Positions 1-11,605 of a stretch of DNA of 64,000 nucleotides are shown in pieces. The notes under the pieces were generated by a model. The model was not told where the DNA came from. It saw only the letters and a list, made by a program, of their open reading frames with translations, and did no database searches. Within the stretch, counting starts at the first letter, position 1; the number at the start of each line of letters is the position of its first letter. Source of the stretch: Paroedura picta (lineage: Eukaryota; Chordata; Lepidosauria; Squamata; Gekkonidae); contig NC_135377.1 in NCBI RefSeq assembly GCF_049243985.1, forward strand, positions 32,193,255 through 32,257,254, in the 5' to 3' direction. The position numbers and the translations under genes are program-made.

Positions 1-76
1 GACTGCCCCCCCCGGGCCTCAGTAAAATTGTCAAGTGTTGACCGGTCCCCGGTGATAAAAAGGTTGGGGACCACTG
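1..76. mobile_element. Partial hAT-type element (terminal end)
   Basis: It matches the right end of the element at 37475-37835: the CCGGGCCTCAGTAAAATTG segment and the terminal inverted repeat GGTTGGGGACCACTG. The left side runs off the window. Confidence 0.8.
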
Positions 77-79
77 CCC

Positions 80-215
80 TAATGTATTTAATGATTTTAT
101 TGGAATTATATATTAGTACTGTTTTATTATACATTACTGTAAGCTGCCCTGGGATGCCTGGTGCAAAAGGAACAGCCTATAAATACAAATGTAAATAAAT
201 ATAAATAAATAAAGC
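80..215 (+). repeat. L2-type LINE 3' end
   Basis: A TGTAAGCTGCCCTGGG motif is followed by CCTATAAATACAAAT and a (TAAA)-rich tail, the usual end of reptile L2 LINEs. Confidence 0.5.
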
Positions 216-331
216 TCAACAGGAATTTAGTATGTTGATGATAGATTTGTTGCATTTGATAAGTTGTAGTTATTAAGTTCTTCATATTATAAGCTACTTT
301 GAGTCCATATGGGGTGAATAAAATTGTATGG

Positions 332-371
332 ACATACATACATACATACATACATACATACATACATACAT
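332..371. repeat. (ACAT)n microsatellite
   Basis: About ten ACAT units abutting the tail of the BovB fragment that follows. Confidence 0.95.
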
Positions 372-1046
372 TGTTGTTGTTAGGTGCAAAGTCGTGTCCG
401 ACCCATCGCAACTCCATGGACAATGATCCTCCAGGCCTTCCTGTCTTCTACCATTCCCTGGAGTCCATTTAAGTTTGCACAGACTGCTTCAGTGACTCCA
501 TCCAGCCACCTCATTCTCTGTCGTCCCCTTCTTCTTTTGCCCTCATTCACTCTCAGCATTAGGCTCTTCTCCAGCGAGTCCTTCCTTCTCATGAGGTGGC
601 CAAAGTATTTGGGTTTCATCTTCAGGATCTGGCCTTCTAAGGAGCAATCAGGGCTGATCTCTTCTAGGACTGACCAGTTTGTTCACCTTGCAGTCCAAGG
701 GACTCGCAAGAGTCTTCTCCAGCACCAGAGTTCAAAAGCCTCAATTCTTTGATGCTCGGCCCACTTTATGGTCCAACTTTCACAGCCATACATTGCAACT
801 GGGAAGACCATAGCCTTGACTAGACACACTTTTGTTGGCAGAGTAATGTCTCTGATTTTTAGGATGCTGTCTAGATTTGCCATAACTTTCCTCCCCGGGA
901 GCAAACGTCTTTTAATTTCTTTGCTGCAGTCCCCATCTGCAGTGATCTTGGAGCCCAGAAAAATAAAATCTGTCATTACCTCCATTTCTTCCCCATCTAT
1001 TTGCCAGGAATTGAGAGGGCCGGATGCCATGATCTTAGTTTTCTTA
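371..1046 (-). mobile_element. BovB 3' end, 5'-truncated
   Basis: The reverse complement of this stretch matches the intact BovB from about 55604 to its 3' tail, including the MASGPLNSWQ-like coding end and the GTCGGACACGACTT terminus. It begins with a TTGTTGTTG tail next to an (ACAT)n microsatellite. It carries many substitutions and broken frames, so it is older than the intact copy. No clear target duplication was found. Confidence 0.9.
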
Positions 1047-2490
1047 GTTTATGTATAGCTCCCATCAATGTATAGCTTCCATCAATGAGTTACCTCAATT
1101 TTAACTGTTGTTAAAGAAAGCTAACAAAGAATTCTATGATAAGGGAGGAGACTCTAACCTCTGAGTAAGTAATAACATCATATGCATTCCTTGATGGTCA
1201 GCTTTTATTTACAGAGTGACAGTTTTCACCTTTTTATTCATAATAAAGCAGCAATTTTACTTGCACTTGGTTTCCATGATTGAAATGATACTTTATTTAT
1301 AGGCTTGTAATTAACACTTCTAGAAAATGATGTTGTGCCTGAAATAAAAACCTATATATAACAAATTCTGGAGGGGAAAAAATCCAGGTATGGCTGTTAT
1401 ATTTACAAATCTATCCTGTTTATTTATCTCTGTGTTATGACCTATGACATTTTTTCTTTGGAGGTCTAGACAAACACCACATAAAGAGATGGAAGCTCAA
1501 GATGACATTTATTTTTGCAAAGCGAATATGTAGCTTTGTGAACTTTACTTAATAAGTTATTAATTACAGCTTCATTATGTATACAAAACCCCACAAACTA
1601 ACACATATTTATTTGGCAGAGATAAGTGTTGACTGATTTGCTAGAAACAAACCAGAATATAAATTTCCCATGGGTTTAATCTAGTTGAATCCTCAATTGT
1701 GTGACTGTCCCACTTGTTTGCAGCTAATGGTCTTGCAGGATTTAACAGGAAACCACCTAAAAAGTTTACTAAAGGCTCTGTCTTGGAGGTGCTACTGGAC
1801 TCAAACTCCGTTCTCACATCTGTTTGTTCTTAGGTATTTGTATGCTAATTTATTGCCATTCACCAATAGTATCAACAACATTAATCCAATCTCAGCAAGA
1901 ATTGTCCAGTTACTTATGCATGTTGACTCTAAAAAGGCCTTCCTGACAATTAACCGCTCCATCCTATATGTAATGGTTGAGAAATTCTGTTTCATTGTAT
2001 TTAAAGAAGTGCGCTTGCGCACAAAACTTGGCTCGTCTTGAAGGTACTATTGGACTTAAACCCTGTTCTAAAGCAGTTATATTTTTCTAATGCAGATTTC
2101 TGAATTCAGCTCCATCTAGAGACAGAACATATTCATTTACCATAAAGGGGGAGGGGGGACAAAACATAATTGAAGCATGTAGTAGATTATCTAGATTCAA
2201 ATTTAGCAGCAGCCCAGAGCCCAACAGGATTTAATGGGGTATGAGCTTTTGAAAGCCAGAGCTTCTTTAATTCCTTCACTTGCATCTGACAAAGGGACCT
2301 TTACTGAAAATCTCAATGGTCTCCAGGATATTGCTAGAATCAAAATGAATTGTTTTCCCCAAGATTGCCCTGTCAGTGAGCTTCTAGACTGAGTGAACTT
2401 CTTTCTTCCTCTATAACCCATCCCTTGCAATTTTTCTGAAACTTAAGAGCAAAACCATGTATTCAAGGATTATGATAATACTGAGAGATT
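1047..2490. other. Mostly unique AT-rich sequence with two small repeat fragments
   Basis: No gene is supported. Two short pieces, near 1780-1812 and 2030-2073, carry the TTGGAGGTGCTACTGGACTC-like motif shared with the fold-back repeat at 56777-57015. Confidence 0.5.
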
Positions 2491-2492
2491 TT

Positions 2493-2640
2493 CAAAGGGT
2501 AGCCATGTTAGTCTGCAGTAGAAGAGCTTGATTCAAGTCCAGCAGCAAGTTAGAGATGAACAAGAAAGGAGTTTTGACCCTCAAAAGCTTATCCCCCGCC
2601 CCCATCTTGCTGGTCTCTAAGATGCTAACACTGAGGGATC
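2493..2640. repeat. Diverged copy of the GTTGGTCT/ACTGGACTC fold-back family
   Basis: It has GGTAGCCATGTTAGTCTGCA, then CAAGTCCAGCAGC, and later CAAAAGCTTATC and TGCTGGTCTC, matching in order the parts of the repeat at 56777-57015 with many changes. Confidence 0.45.
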
Positions 2641-2698
2641 TCTCTTGATGTAGCTTTACTTGTTCCTTTTATTCATTTCATTCATGCACACACTTATT

Positions 2699-3330
2699 TT
2701 TGTGTTGGTGAATATAAAAGCCTTGTCGGATCAGACCACTGATCCATTGATTAAGGTGACCAGATTTTAACATTGGTAAAGTGGGACACCGTTGACCAAG
2801 GGGGGGGGGGTTCTTGATTTAAAATTTGGTCTATATGGAGCAACAAAAAATGTCATAGAATGCATAGAACATAAAAATAGTATTGTAATATATATTTTTA
2901 ATTTCAACATAAGTACAATTTGCCAGGTGCCCCCAGATGTCCCTCCAAAAGTGGGACAATCTGGTCACCTTACCATTGATTCTACCATGCAGATTCACAT
3001 AATGGCCAACCATATATTCTGCAGGGCCAATGCCAGAGCATAGAAGCCTGATGTTGCCTCCTGGTATTGGTTGGCTGCCTCTGAATGTAGAGGTTCCCAT
3101 AAGTCACTACGACCAGTAGCAACTGATGAGCCTCTCCTCCATGAATCCGTCTAACCCCCTTTTAAGTCCATCTTTGTTCCTGACCGTTGCTCCAACTATT
3201 GACAGTGCATTCCAAACTTTAATTGGTTGTTGAATAGTTTTGTCTGATTCTGACTCTACTGCCCATCAACTTCATTGAGCTCCAGCACTAGAGGGGAGGG
3301 AGAAAAAGTTCTGTTCTTATAATGCCTAAT
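2699..3330. repeat. Old LINE-type remnant split by a MITE
   Basis: The segment GGATCAGACCACTGATCCAT and, after the MITE, CCTCTCCTCCATGAATCCGT resemble an ancient sauropsid CR1/L3-like interspersed repeat. It is strongly diverged. The MITE at 2752-2972 interrupts it. Confidence 0.45.
2752..2972. mobile_element. hAT-type MITE with perfect 12-bp ends and 8-bp target duplication
   Basis: The terminal inverted repeats are TAAGGTGACCAG and CTGGTCACCTTA, exact complements. The 8-bp repeat CCATTGAT flanks them at 2744-2751 and 2973-2980, the hAT signature. The 221-bp body is AT-rich and has no coding capacity, with a short G-run near 2800. Confidence 0.9.
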
Positions 3331-5100
3331 GTTGACATTAACTGCTAGTCCATTTGTTAAAAACAGGTAAATATTTACTGTCATTTCTTAGAAAATGCCT
3401 TGGCCAGGAGCCAAAGTCAGTACTCAGCATTCTATTTAGACACCCCCCCTTTTCCATCATGCCCTCTGAAAAGCACCCCCAAGATGGGAAGGCCTTCTGT
3501 AGTAGCGCCCCATGAAATCCACAGGAAAGAAATATTTCTCCCTCTCTTCCTGCTTACACACATAAGGGATGGGGATTTGATTCTGGATGTTTAAATGGTT
3601 AGTGTCTGTTGTGCACAAAACATTTCACAGGAGAGCATTCATGTTTATAATTTTGCAGACGTCAACATACTTAAACAGAGTGCAAGTTCTATTGAAGCCC
3701 AAGTCACTTGACTTACACAAAAATGAGTTGAGGATTGAGCTGGCTCTCCTGCTAGTAATTTTTAGAACAAGTCTACTGTCAAAGACTTGCTTTTATTATT
3801 AAGTCACAGGTATGATTCAGCAAACAGAAACCTTGTCTATCCATCATTCCTCCCTCCCTTTCTCTACCCTCATATTATCCTCTTCTAAAAATACACCCAG
3901 TAGGTGTTCGTATTAGCTGATATTTCCTTTCAGTGTTTCTCGTAAGTTATCCTTTCTTTGTGAGTAAGTAAGAGTTCGCAAAAAGTTTGCACCCTTATTC
4001 TTGAATTAAACATGGACAAGGAATGGAAGTGTAAAGCATGCTAATAAGCAAGACCTCCCTGTGGGAACCTGTGACAGAAGACTGTTTCACATTGAGAAGC
4101 AGACAGCACTGTTGACACAGGCTGTCAAAAAGGCTTCGTGTCTTTGAAAGGAAATCTTAATCTTCTTTATTCATGTGTGAACAGGTCCCAAGCCTTCATC
4201 CCCGCAGCTCATACACATAGACTGTTTAAACCACAGGTTGCTAGGCTGTGGGTAGGGTTTGTTTGACTGTCTCTACATTGTACGAATGGATGAGGACTGA
4301 AAATTAAAATCTGTCGGACACAGAGCACTGCTTTTCTGTCTGTGTTTGAAGAGACATGGCAACCCGGGGTGGAATGAAAAGGAATTTTATTGAGCGCAAA
4401 ACTGCTCAGTGTTTAAATGTTGGCCACAGGATCTGAATGGTCAATTTGGGAGGTTTGCAGATTGTTTATAGACAGTGGGACGGCTGTCAATCACCACACA
4501 ATGGCAAAATTTATGTCAGGGGAGGGGAAAGTAGCTTTTTAGTGCCTGAACTCCTGTTTCCTGTTAAAATGTTCTGATCAATAAACAAAAAGAGTTTTTG
4601 TCTGAAGTTTACAAGCAAGAAAATTTCAAAATAACAGAGCTGCTGTTACTGTTCAGGCATCTTTTGATCCTAGCAATGGTGTTTAGCTAACAATTTATAC
4701 TCTGTTTTATGCAGTGGAATCCTACCAGATCAGGAGCTTGACTTTGCTTTTCTGTATGCTCCCTAGAAATCAGAGTCGTTCAAGAGTAGGGGGGTGGGGG
4801 TGGGGGGGAGACCTATTAGGAGACAGCCAAACAATTTCTTCTGACTCTTGTTCTTTGCAGACCAAGCCCAGTAGTGAAACTTTTTCTTTAAAAGAAGTTT
4901 TTGTTTGTTGTGAATGAAGATGTAATAGAATCATAGAGCTGTGAGGAGCTAAGGCTGCAATCCTGTAAATACATACTTTGAAGCATGCCCCACTGAACAA
5001 GCATGATCCATGCGGCTAGCCCTCTTGTGTCTAAAGTACTACCAAAATATGACCTTTTCTTTATAATCTTTATAATAAAAATGAAATCACACAAAAAAAG
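3331..5100. other. No gene seen; mostly unique sequence
   Basis: Polypurine runs, a G-rich stretch near 4787-4810 and short frames only. A tiny CR1 3' motif (AGAATCATAGAG) occurs near 4926, followed by a diverged interspersed repeat to about 5010. Confidence 0.5.
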
Positions 5101-5119
5101 AGAATGGATATAATATTTC

Positions 5120-5285
5120 TGTTTATGGGTTTTTAATGGGTTTTAATAGGTTTTTAATGGGGAATTTTAATGGTTTTAATGTATTGGTTTGCACTGAAAT
5201 ATTGTGAACCACCACAAACTGGTTTCCGAAAGTGGCGGTCATGCAAATTGAATAAATAATTATAATTATAAATATAATTATAATA
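5120..5285 (+). repeat. L2-type LINE 3' end
   Basis: TTTTAATG repeats lead into GTGAACCACCACAAACTGG, GGCGGTCATGCAAATTG and an AT-rich tail, a diverged form of the L2 3' end. Confidence 0.55.
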
Positions 5286-6587
5286 TAATTTCCTATTAGC
5301 ATTTGTATTCAGGAGATATGATTCTTATTTTCTAAAGAGCCATCTTGGACTGAATAATGTTGATTTGGAAATTTTATTAATGACTTTTATTAAGCATGGG
5401 AGAGTTAAAATCCAAATCGAAGCTTAATCTGACATTGGAACACTACATCACTTTCCCCCGCTTGACTGATTTGTCTTTCAGTTGTCCATGCTTGCTATAA
5501 CGGGCAACCTCCTGTCTGTGCTGTTGTCCCAAACTGTCCCTTAATGTGGCCATGGGAGCAAAAATGGGGAAGGAAATGGTGTTGTGCCATGCAACTGACA
5601 CCTCCAAGCAAAGACTTGGGACTGACATCACCATGTCAAGCAATGCCCTTCTCCCTATCTCTGAAAGGGGGTTTCTACAGCATCAGTTGACGCTATGATG
5701 TTACTTCCACAACTTTACTCAAACATGATGTTGCCACACTAAGTGATGCTCTCCTCCACCAGCAATCCCTAAACTTCTGGGATTTTAAAAGTTTTGTCTA
5801 GCAACCCTATGCTAGGATCATGGCTGCAACAATATTGAGATGCAAAGTTACTGAACACCATGAAGAATCTGGTAACAGCACAAATTTTCATCACTTGGTA
5901 GACTAAGACCATTTATGCACTGGGAATTTCACTGCCCCAGATCCCATTCAGGAGCATAAATCAGGGGCGGATGAGGCACACCGGGCCAAATTCTCCCTAG
6001 TGTGGGTGCAGGAAGAGGTGGGGCAACCTGCCACAACTAAAACTCCAGCCTGCAGCCCGGCATGAAACCTCCACTGCATAAACGGTCTAAGAGAGCAGTC
6101 CTAAATAGGTCTGCTCAAAATCTTACTCATGTCTACTCAATGGTGATTATTTCCAGGACAGTGTTCTTAGAATTGTACTGTAAAAGTCTGTCTAGTGCCC
6201 AGCAAGCTGGAAACTTCCCATAGGCAAGCAGGCCCTGAAAAAAAAGAGTTCTTCCACACTATCTGGTGATATTCAGAATATATTGTTCCATTTAGTTATC
6301 TTCCCTAATGGCCATCAGTAAACTTATTTTGCTTGAGTTTTTCTGATGTGTTTCTCCCCAAAGGACAGTATAGTCGTTGTACTAAAAATTAGCACAAATT
6401 TTGTAGAGTAATTATGTGCACTGTTTTACCATAAAACACATTTTCCATTACCTTTTCTCTCCAGCAAGAAACTACACATGTGATGTTTATGTGTTTATTT
6501 AGCTAGTACTAAATTCAAGGCATTCTGCTGCAATCTAGAATCAAAGGGACAGCTGTAGGTAGTAGGAAGAAAATTAAGAGCTGGTGA
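5286..6587. other. No gene seen; one diverged repeat
   Basis: Unique-looking sequence. About 6085-6180 resembles a common reptile interspersed repeat (GCAGTCCTAAATAGGTCTGC). The same repeat type appears in diverged form near 4955 and 59160. Confidence 0.4.
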
Positions 6588-6805
6588 AATACAGTGGCAG
6601 AAAGAATGAACTCTGATCTGGAATGTCCCTGTTTCAAATTTCACCTTTGCTGTAAGCTTGTGAGATGGCCTTTGGCAAGCCAAACAGGCTCAACCCTTCC
6701 CCACAATTGGTATAAGTATAATAATGCTCCTTTACCATACAGGACTGTTGTAGGGACTATACAAAGTGCTTGGGTCAATGCAAAGTACAAAAATGTGAAA
6801 TAACA
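6588..6805 (+). repeat. MIR-like ancient SINE
   Basis: The order of segments matches MIR: a CTCTGATCTGGAATGTCCC head, GAGATGGCCTTTGGCAAGCC core, ATAATGCTCCTTTACC, then GGACTGTTGTAGGGACTATA and AAAGTGCTTGG. Highly diverged. Confidence 0.6.
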
Positions 6806-7030
6806 GCATGATCTGCATCCCTGCAGGTGGAGGCTCTCATTTTGGACTGTTTCCTTGTTTTTCAAATTCTCTGCGGAAGAAAACTACTACAGCAAGCAAA
6901 GAGAGGGACTGAGCAGTTTCCCGACTATTATACCACTCTTGGTACACAGAGGTTTTATACTCACATCCCACCGGGAGCATTCAGAGCCGGAATCCACCAC
7001 TTGCAATCCTGAAGTTCCATCTTCAAATGA

Positions 7031-7550
7031 ATGAGAGCAGCCATGGCTCAGAGGCAGAGCATCTGCTTACTATACAGAAGGACTGGGATGCAGTCCCCAT
7101 TAAAGGTAAAAGTAAAGGTATCCCCTGTGCAAGCACCAGGTCATGTCTGACCCTTGGGGTGACGCCCTCCAGCGTTTTCATGGCAGACTCAATACGGGGT
7201 GGTTTGCCAGTACCTTCCCCCGTCATTACCGTTTACCCCCCAGCAAACTGGGTACTCATTTTACCGACCTCAGAAGGATGAAAGGTTGAGTCAACCTTGA
7301 GCCGGCTGCTGGGATTGAACTCCCAGCCTCATGGGCAGACAGCTTTAAACAGCATTTCTGCTGCCTTACCACCCTGCGCCACAAGAGGCTCTGCAGTCCC
7401 CATTACCTCTAGTTAAAAGGATTAGGTAGCAGGTGATGTGAAGAGCCTCTCCCTGGGACCCTGGAGAGCTACTGTCTGTCTGATCTTGATAGACAGTTGA
7501 TAGACAGCTCCAATTCCGTATCAGTATCAGGCTGCTCCATGTATCTAAGG
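7031..7550 (+). repeat. tRNA-derived SINE, interrupted by a Sauria SINE
   Basis: The head CCATGGCTCAGAGGCAGAGC resembles a tRNA A-box region. The body after the insertion (ACCTCTAGTTAAAAGGATTA, GGGACCCTGGAGAGCTACTG, GGCTGCTCCATGTATC) matches in order the copy at 59679-59887. The insertion occupies 7103-7391. Confidence 0.7.
7103..7391 (-). repeat. Sauria-type SINE with 14-bp target duplication
   Basis: On the minus strand: GAGCCTCTTGTGGCGCAGGG tRNA-like head, then GGTTGACTCAACCTTTCATC, GGTAAAATGAGTACCCAG, GGCAAACCACCCCGTATTGA, GGGTCAGACATGACCTGGTG and a TTTACCTTTAATG tail. The exact repeat TGCAGTCCCCATTA flanks it at 7089-7102 and 7392-7405. Its tail resembles BovB, the known partner of Sauria SINEs. 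Confidence 0.9.
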
Positions 7551-8751
7551 GCTCTGCCACCTCACTCACCTTTTTGTAAGAACCAGGCCTTAAATATCAT
7601 ACTGAAATAATCATGCATCGCTACTTCTTGTTATTCTGACAAATGATATAAAGAAATTTTGGTTACTCAGCCTATTTCATGCTAAATCAATATATCAATA
7701 AAAGATCAACAAACCAGTACTACAATTTTACCATGTTTTTCAATGAATATCCATTTCAAATGAAATGGAGGGCTAGCTATCTTCCTTTAAGCATGTGTTG
7801 TTTCTGAGTTCACAGCCTGTCAAACAATGAATATTTGGAAAATCACATCTCCTTTTGCTTCAAAGCAAAGTGGAATTTGTGGTCACTGGCATAGATAGAG
7901 CCGGATACATCTGAAGGATATAGAAAACCACTGTTGCGTCTGGGAAGACTTCATCAGCACTGAAAAAGTAGCTAGTGAAAACAAGTATCTTGGGCAGGAC
8001 GTTCTAAAGACCAACCTTTCCTCATCAAGGTCATACCATGTCCTTTCATCCCATCCCAGCATTTAGTTTTTTCCCTCCTGGCTTCACTATTAAAACAGAA
8101 GCAGGAAATTATTCAGAGATATTTTAGCTCTGTAGTAGATGAGATTTTCTAGAACTATACCAAAGAATCAAGACTATCTTCTGAACCATGAGAGAACCTG
8201 TATAATGTTGACCAAAACTGTCAAAATGGATATGCAAATTAAGAAGACATATCTGCATGAGGAAATAGTGAAGTCTGGTCTATTAGCCTAAATGGTAAAG
8301 TGTCCCACCAAACCCAGGGTGCTCCTAGCCCCCTCCTACTTACTCCCTTGCTGTCCTGATCAGTCAGTCCAGGAGATGGCTGTCTGTCAACTAAGTCAAA
8401 GTCTGATTATGCAATACATTAAATGTGAGTTGGGTTGGGGATACCTAAACCTACTTCAAGTTTAACATGCTCACAGGACTCACTGTAAAAACAGTGTGTG
8501 CTTCCCAGTCATCTTCAGAGTGCATCTCAGAGGCAGAAGAGTCTTTGTTATTTCCTCCTTATACTCTGCATGTTTTTATTAGCAGAAAAATTATGTTTCC
8601 TGGGCTCCCATGTCCCACTTCTGAATATGACTTGCTTTGTGCTACATTCCAACATGGAGAATGAGCTTCCAAGCTTGATTTTGGGTGAATTTTGGCTCAA
8701 ATTAAGAGCTGCAGTGCTCAAGCCCGTATGTACATATGTATCTATGTTTGT
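7551..8751. other. No gene seen
   Basis: Unique-looking AT-rich sequence with short overlapping frames only and no repeat recognised. Confidence 0.5.
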
Positions 8752-9752
8752 CCCCTTCAAGGATTGCTGCCTTGTCGTGGCGAAGGGGCTTGCTTAGCTC
8801 AGTGAAGCTATGAGCTATGCTGTGCAAGGCCACCCAAGATGGACAGATCATAGCAAAGAGCTCTGACAAAAGGTGACCCACTGGAGAAGGAAATGGCAAA
8901 CCAGTCCAGTATCTTTGCCATGAAAACTCTATGGACTGTTCCAAAAGGTAAAATGATATGATGCTGGAAGATGAGCCCCTCAGGTCGGAAGGTGTCCAAT
9001 ATGCTACTGGGGATGAGCAGACGGCTAGTACGAGTAGCGCCAGAATGAATGAAGCGACTGGGCCAAAGCCGAAAGGACGCTCAGTTGTGGAGGTAACTGG
9101 GGGCAAAAAGACAGTCTGATGCTGTCTTTTATTCCACAGGAACCTGGAACATCAGAATCAAGGCAAGCTGGACGTGGTCAAACAAGAGATGACAAGACTG
9201 AACATCGACATTTTAGGAATCAGTGAATTAAAATAGACAGGAATGGGTGAATTTAATTCAGATCACCATCAGGTATACTACTGTGGGCAGGAATCACTCA
9301 GAAGAAATAGAGTAGCCTTCATAATCAATAAAAGAGTAGGAAAAGCAGTCTTGGGATACAGTCCCCAAAATGACAGAATGATCTCAGTTCAAATCCGAGG
9401 CAAACCATTCAACATCACAGTAATCCAAGTCTATGCTCCAACAACTGCTGCTGAAGAGGATGAAGTTGACCAGTCCTATGAAGCCCTACAACACCTTCTA
9501 GAAGCAATGCCAAAAATGTGCTTATCAGCATGGGGGATTGGAATGTTAAAGTAGGAAGCCAAAAGATAACTTGGATAACAGACAAGTTTGGCCTTGGAGT
9601 ACAAAATGAAGCAGGGGACAGGCTAAAAAGCAGAGACATCACCCTGCCAACAAAAGTGCATCTAGTCTTCCCAATTGCAATGTATGGCTGTGAAAGTTGG
9701 ACCATAAGGAAGGCCGAGCATCAAAGGATTGAGGCTTTTGACCTATCATGCT
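8752..9752 (+). mobile_element. BovB with intact 5' end, ~1.84-kb internal deletion and no 3' end
   Basis: It starts at the same base as the full BovB (CCCCTTCAAGG) and follows it through the 5' UTR and most of the endonuclease region to about the equivalent of 53946. It then jumps at a CT microhomology to the equivalent of about 55790. A second, 12-bp deletion lies between two GTC copies, and a 7-bp loss is seen near the N-terminus. The match ends at the equivalent of about 55935, so the C-terminus, 3' UTR and tail are missing. The coding frame is broken. Loss of the 3' end is unusual for a LINE, which normally loses its 5' side, and implies a later deletion or rearrangement. Confidence 0.9.
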
Positions 9753-10050
9753 GGAAGAGAGAGCAGGGGGGAAAAGTGAGTGTGGCATATTACAGTACAC
9801 GTTTTTTGCTGCCACACTCAGTTTCCTCCCCTGCTTTCCTGTCCTGAGAAATGGACTACATCAAGTGGTAGCAACGTCTAGGAGGAGATGCGAGAACAAA
9901 CCAGTGGGAGACATATTCTGATGCCTGGCCACACTTGCCTGGATGGGCAGCTTTTTGTGGTTCCCATATTTGAATTTGCCCCCCTGTCCGCAGTAACCCT
10001 CCTTGGAGTGTTAGGACATGATTGCATTATTATGCATGCTCAGACTACAA

Positions 10051-10337
10051 AGAAGAAGAAGAAGAAGAAGAAGAGTTGGTTCTTATATGCCAATTTCCCC
10101 ACCCAAAGGAGGCTCAAAGCGGCTTATAGTCGCCTTCCCTTTCCTCTCCCTACAACAGACACCCTGTGAGGTGGGTGAGGCTGAGAGAGCCCTGATATCA
10201 CTGCTTGGTCAGAACAGCTTTATCAGTGCTGTGGCAAGCCAAGGTCAACCAGCTGGCTGCATGTGGGGGAGTGCAGAATCAAACCAGGCATGCCAGATTA
10301 GAAGTCCACACTCCTAACCAATACACCAAACTGGCTC
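10051..10337 (-). repeat. tRNA-derived SINE (GAGCCAGTTTGGTGTAG family)
   Basis: The minus strand begins GAGCCAGTTTGGTGTATTGG, has CACCCACCTCACAGGGTGTC in its middle, and ends AAGAACCAACTC plus a (CTT)n tail. The same family recurs at 15662, 24119, 27327 and 32532. Confidence 0.9.
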
Positions 10338-11168
10338 TCAGGGTGGGGGGGGGGGCAGGATGGGAGGCAGGACAATCTACTCTGCTGACGGAAATGCCAT
10401 AAATGGATTCCACACCAGTGGCAGAGAAAACCACAAAAGCAAAATACCAGGTGCAAATTTGGGGCCTGCATTCAAAATTCAATGAGGTGAGAACATGCTA
10501 GCAAATGACAAGTGTGGAAACAGTCTGAGAATTTGGAAATTATCTGAGAATCCACACAGGGGAAAGTTGAACATTTCATTTCATGCCTAAAAGTTCATGA
10601 TGGTTTGTGGTTTTCAAAGTGGGCACACTACAAGCAAACAGCATTTTCTGTATTCCTCCCATCCCTAAATATAACTATCTTAAAAGAAACAATTTCCCCT
10701 AGAAATTATTTGATTTTCTCATAGACTGCTTATTCCCCAAGGGTTTGGGGATTCTGCATTGATCTAGTCATCTTCAGCATAGTCACATCAAAGACATTAC
10801 ATTGCCTCTTGATCTGCAATTTTTTTCTCATTTTTGTCTAATATGGTTAATAAACATTTAAAAAGCAACTGCCCTCCCCCCCCCCCCGGACTTCTCCCAT
10901 GATTTCACCCGCAATCATATAAACACAGACTTAAAATATTCATTACCTTGGAAGCTGAGGCACTTATATAAAGGATGTACTTCCTGGCCATATATTCTAC
11001 ATTTATCAGCTTGGTATCTGGGGATGAAAGAGGAAGTCTTCAAGTAAAGAAGGAATGATTGGGACACAAAAGCTGAACAAAGATACAGTTTTCCGAACAT
11101 GTTTTCTTATCCCGTCTGTTGCTACTCCAACTCTACTTTTTAGCTCCTCATTGTTTATCGTTAAAATC
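10338..11168. other. No gene seen
   Basis: G- and C-runs near 10343 and 10877 and short frames. No repeat recognised. Confidence 0.45.
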
Positions 11169-11437
11169 TCAAATGACTGCTGTCTTTAAGTATTTGAAAG
11201 GTTGTCACTTGCAGGAGGGCAGGGAGCAGTTCCTTTTGGCAGCAGAAGATAGGACCCGCAGTAATGGGTTTAAACTCTATGTAGTACGGTACCAGCTAGA
11301 TATCGGGGGGGGGGGATTCACAGTCAGAGTAGTTCAGCAGGGGAATAAGCTGCCTAAGGATTTCCCCCTCACTGGCAGTCTTCAAGCAGCAGCTGGACAG
11401 ATACTTATTATGGATGCTGATCCCCTATGATTCTAAG
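11169..11437 (+). repeat. CR1 LINE 3' end
   Basis: It encodes a recognisable CR1 C-terminus: VFKYLKGCHLQEG, then RTRSNGFKL and FTVRVVQQGNKLP, ending near CTATGATTCTAAG. It matches the copies at 35486 and 63448. Confidence 0.85.
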
Positions 11438-11605
11438 GAGCAGTGGTACAAAATTAAAAAGACTACAGAGGTTCCAGAGCAAGAAATATTTTGTTTCACG
11501 TATCAGTTGTTCAGGTATCCATTAACAAAAGGGCTATGGAACAAAGAAGTGCATAAAATAATTCTCAGGGGAGGGGCAAGGGGTCCAATGTTCCAGTTAT
11601 TACAT

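Noticed and set aside
4786-4811. G-rich run as a regulatory G-quadruplex
   Set aside because: A short simple-sequence G-run in otherwise unremarkable DNA, with no promoter or gene beside it.
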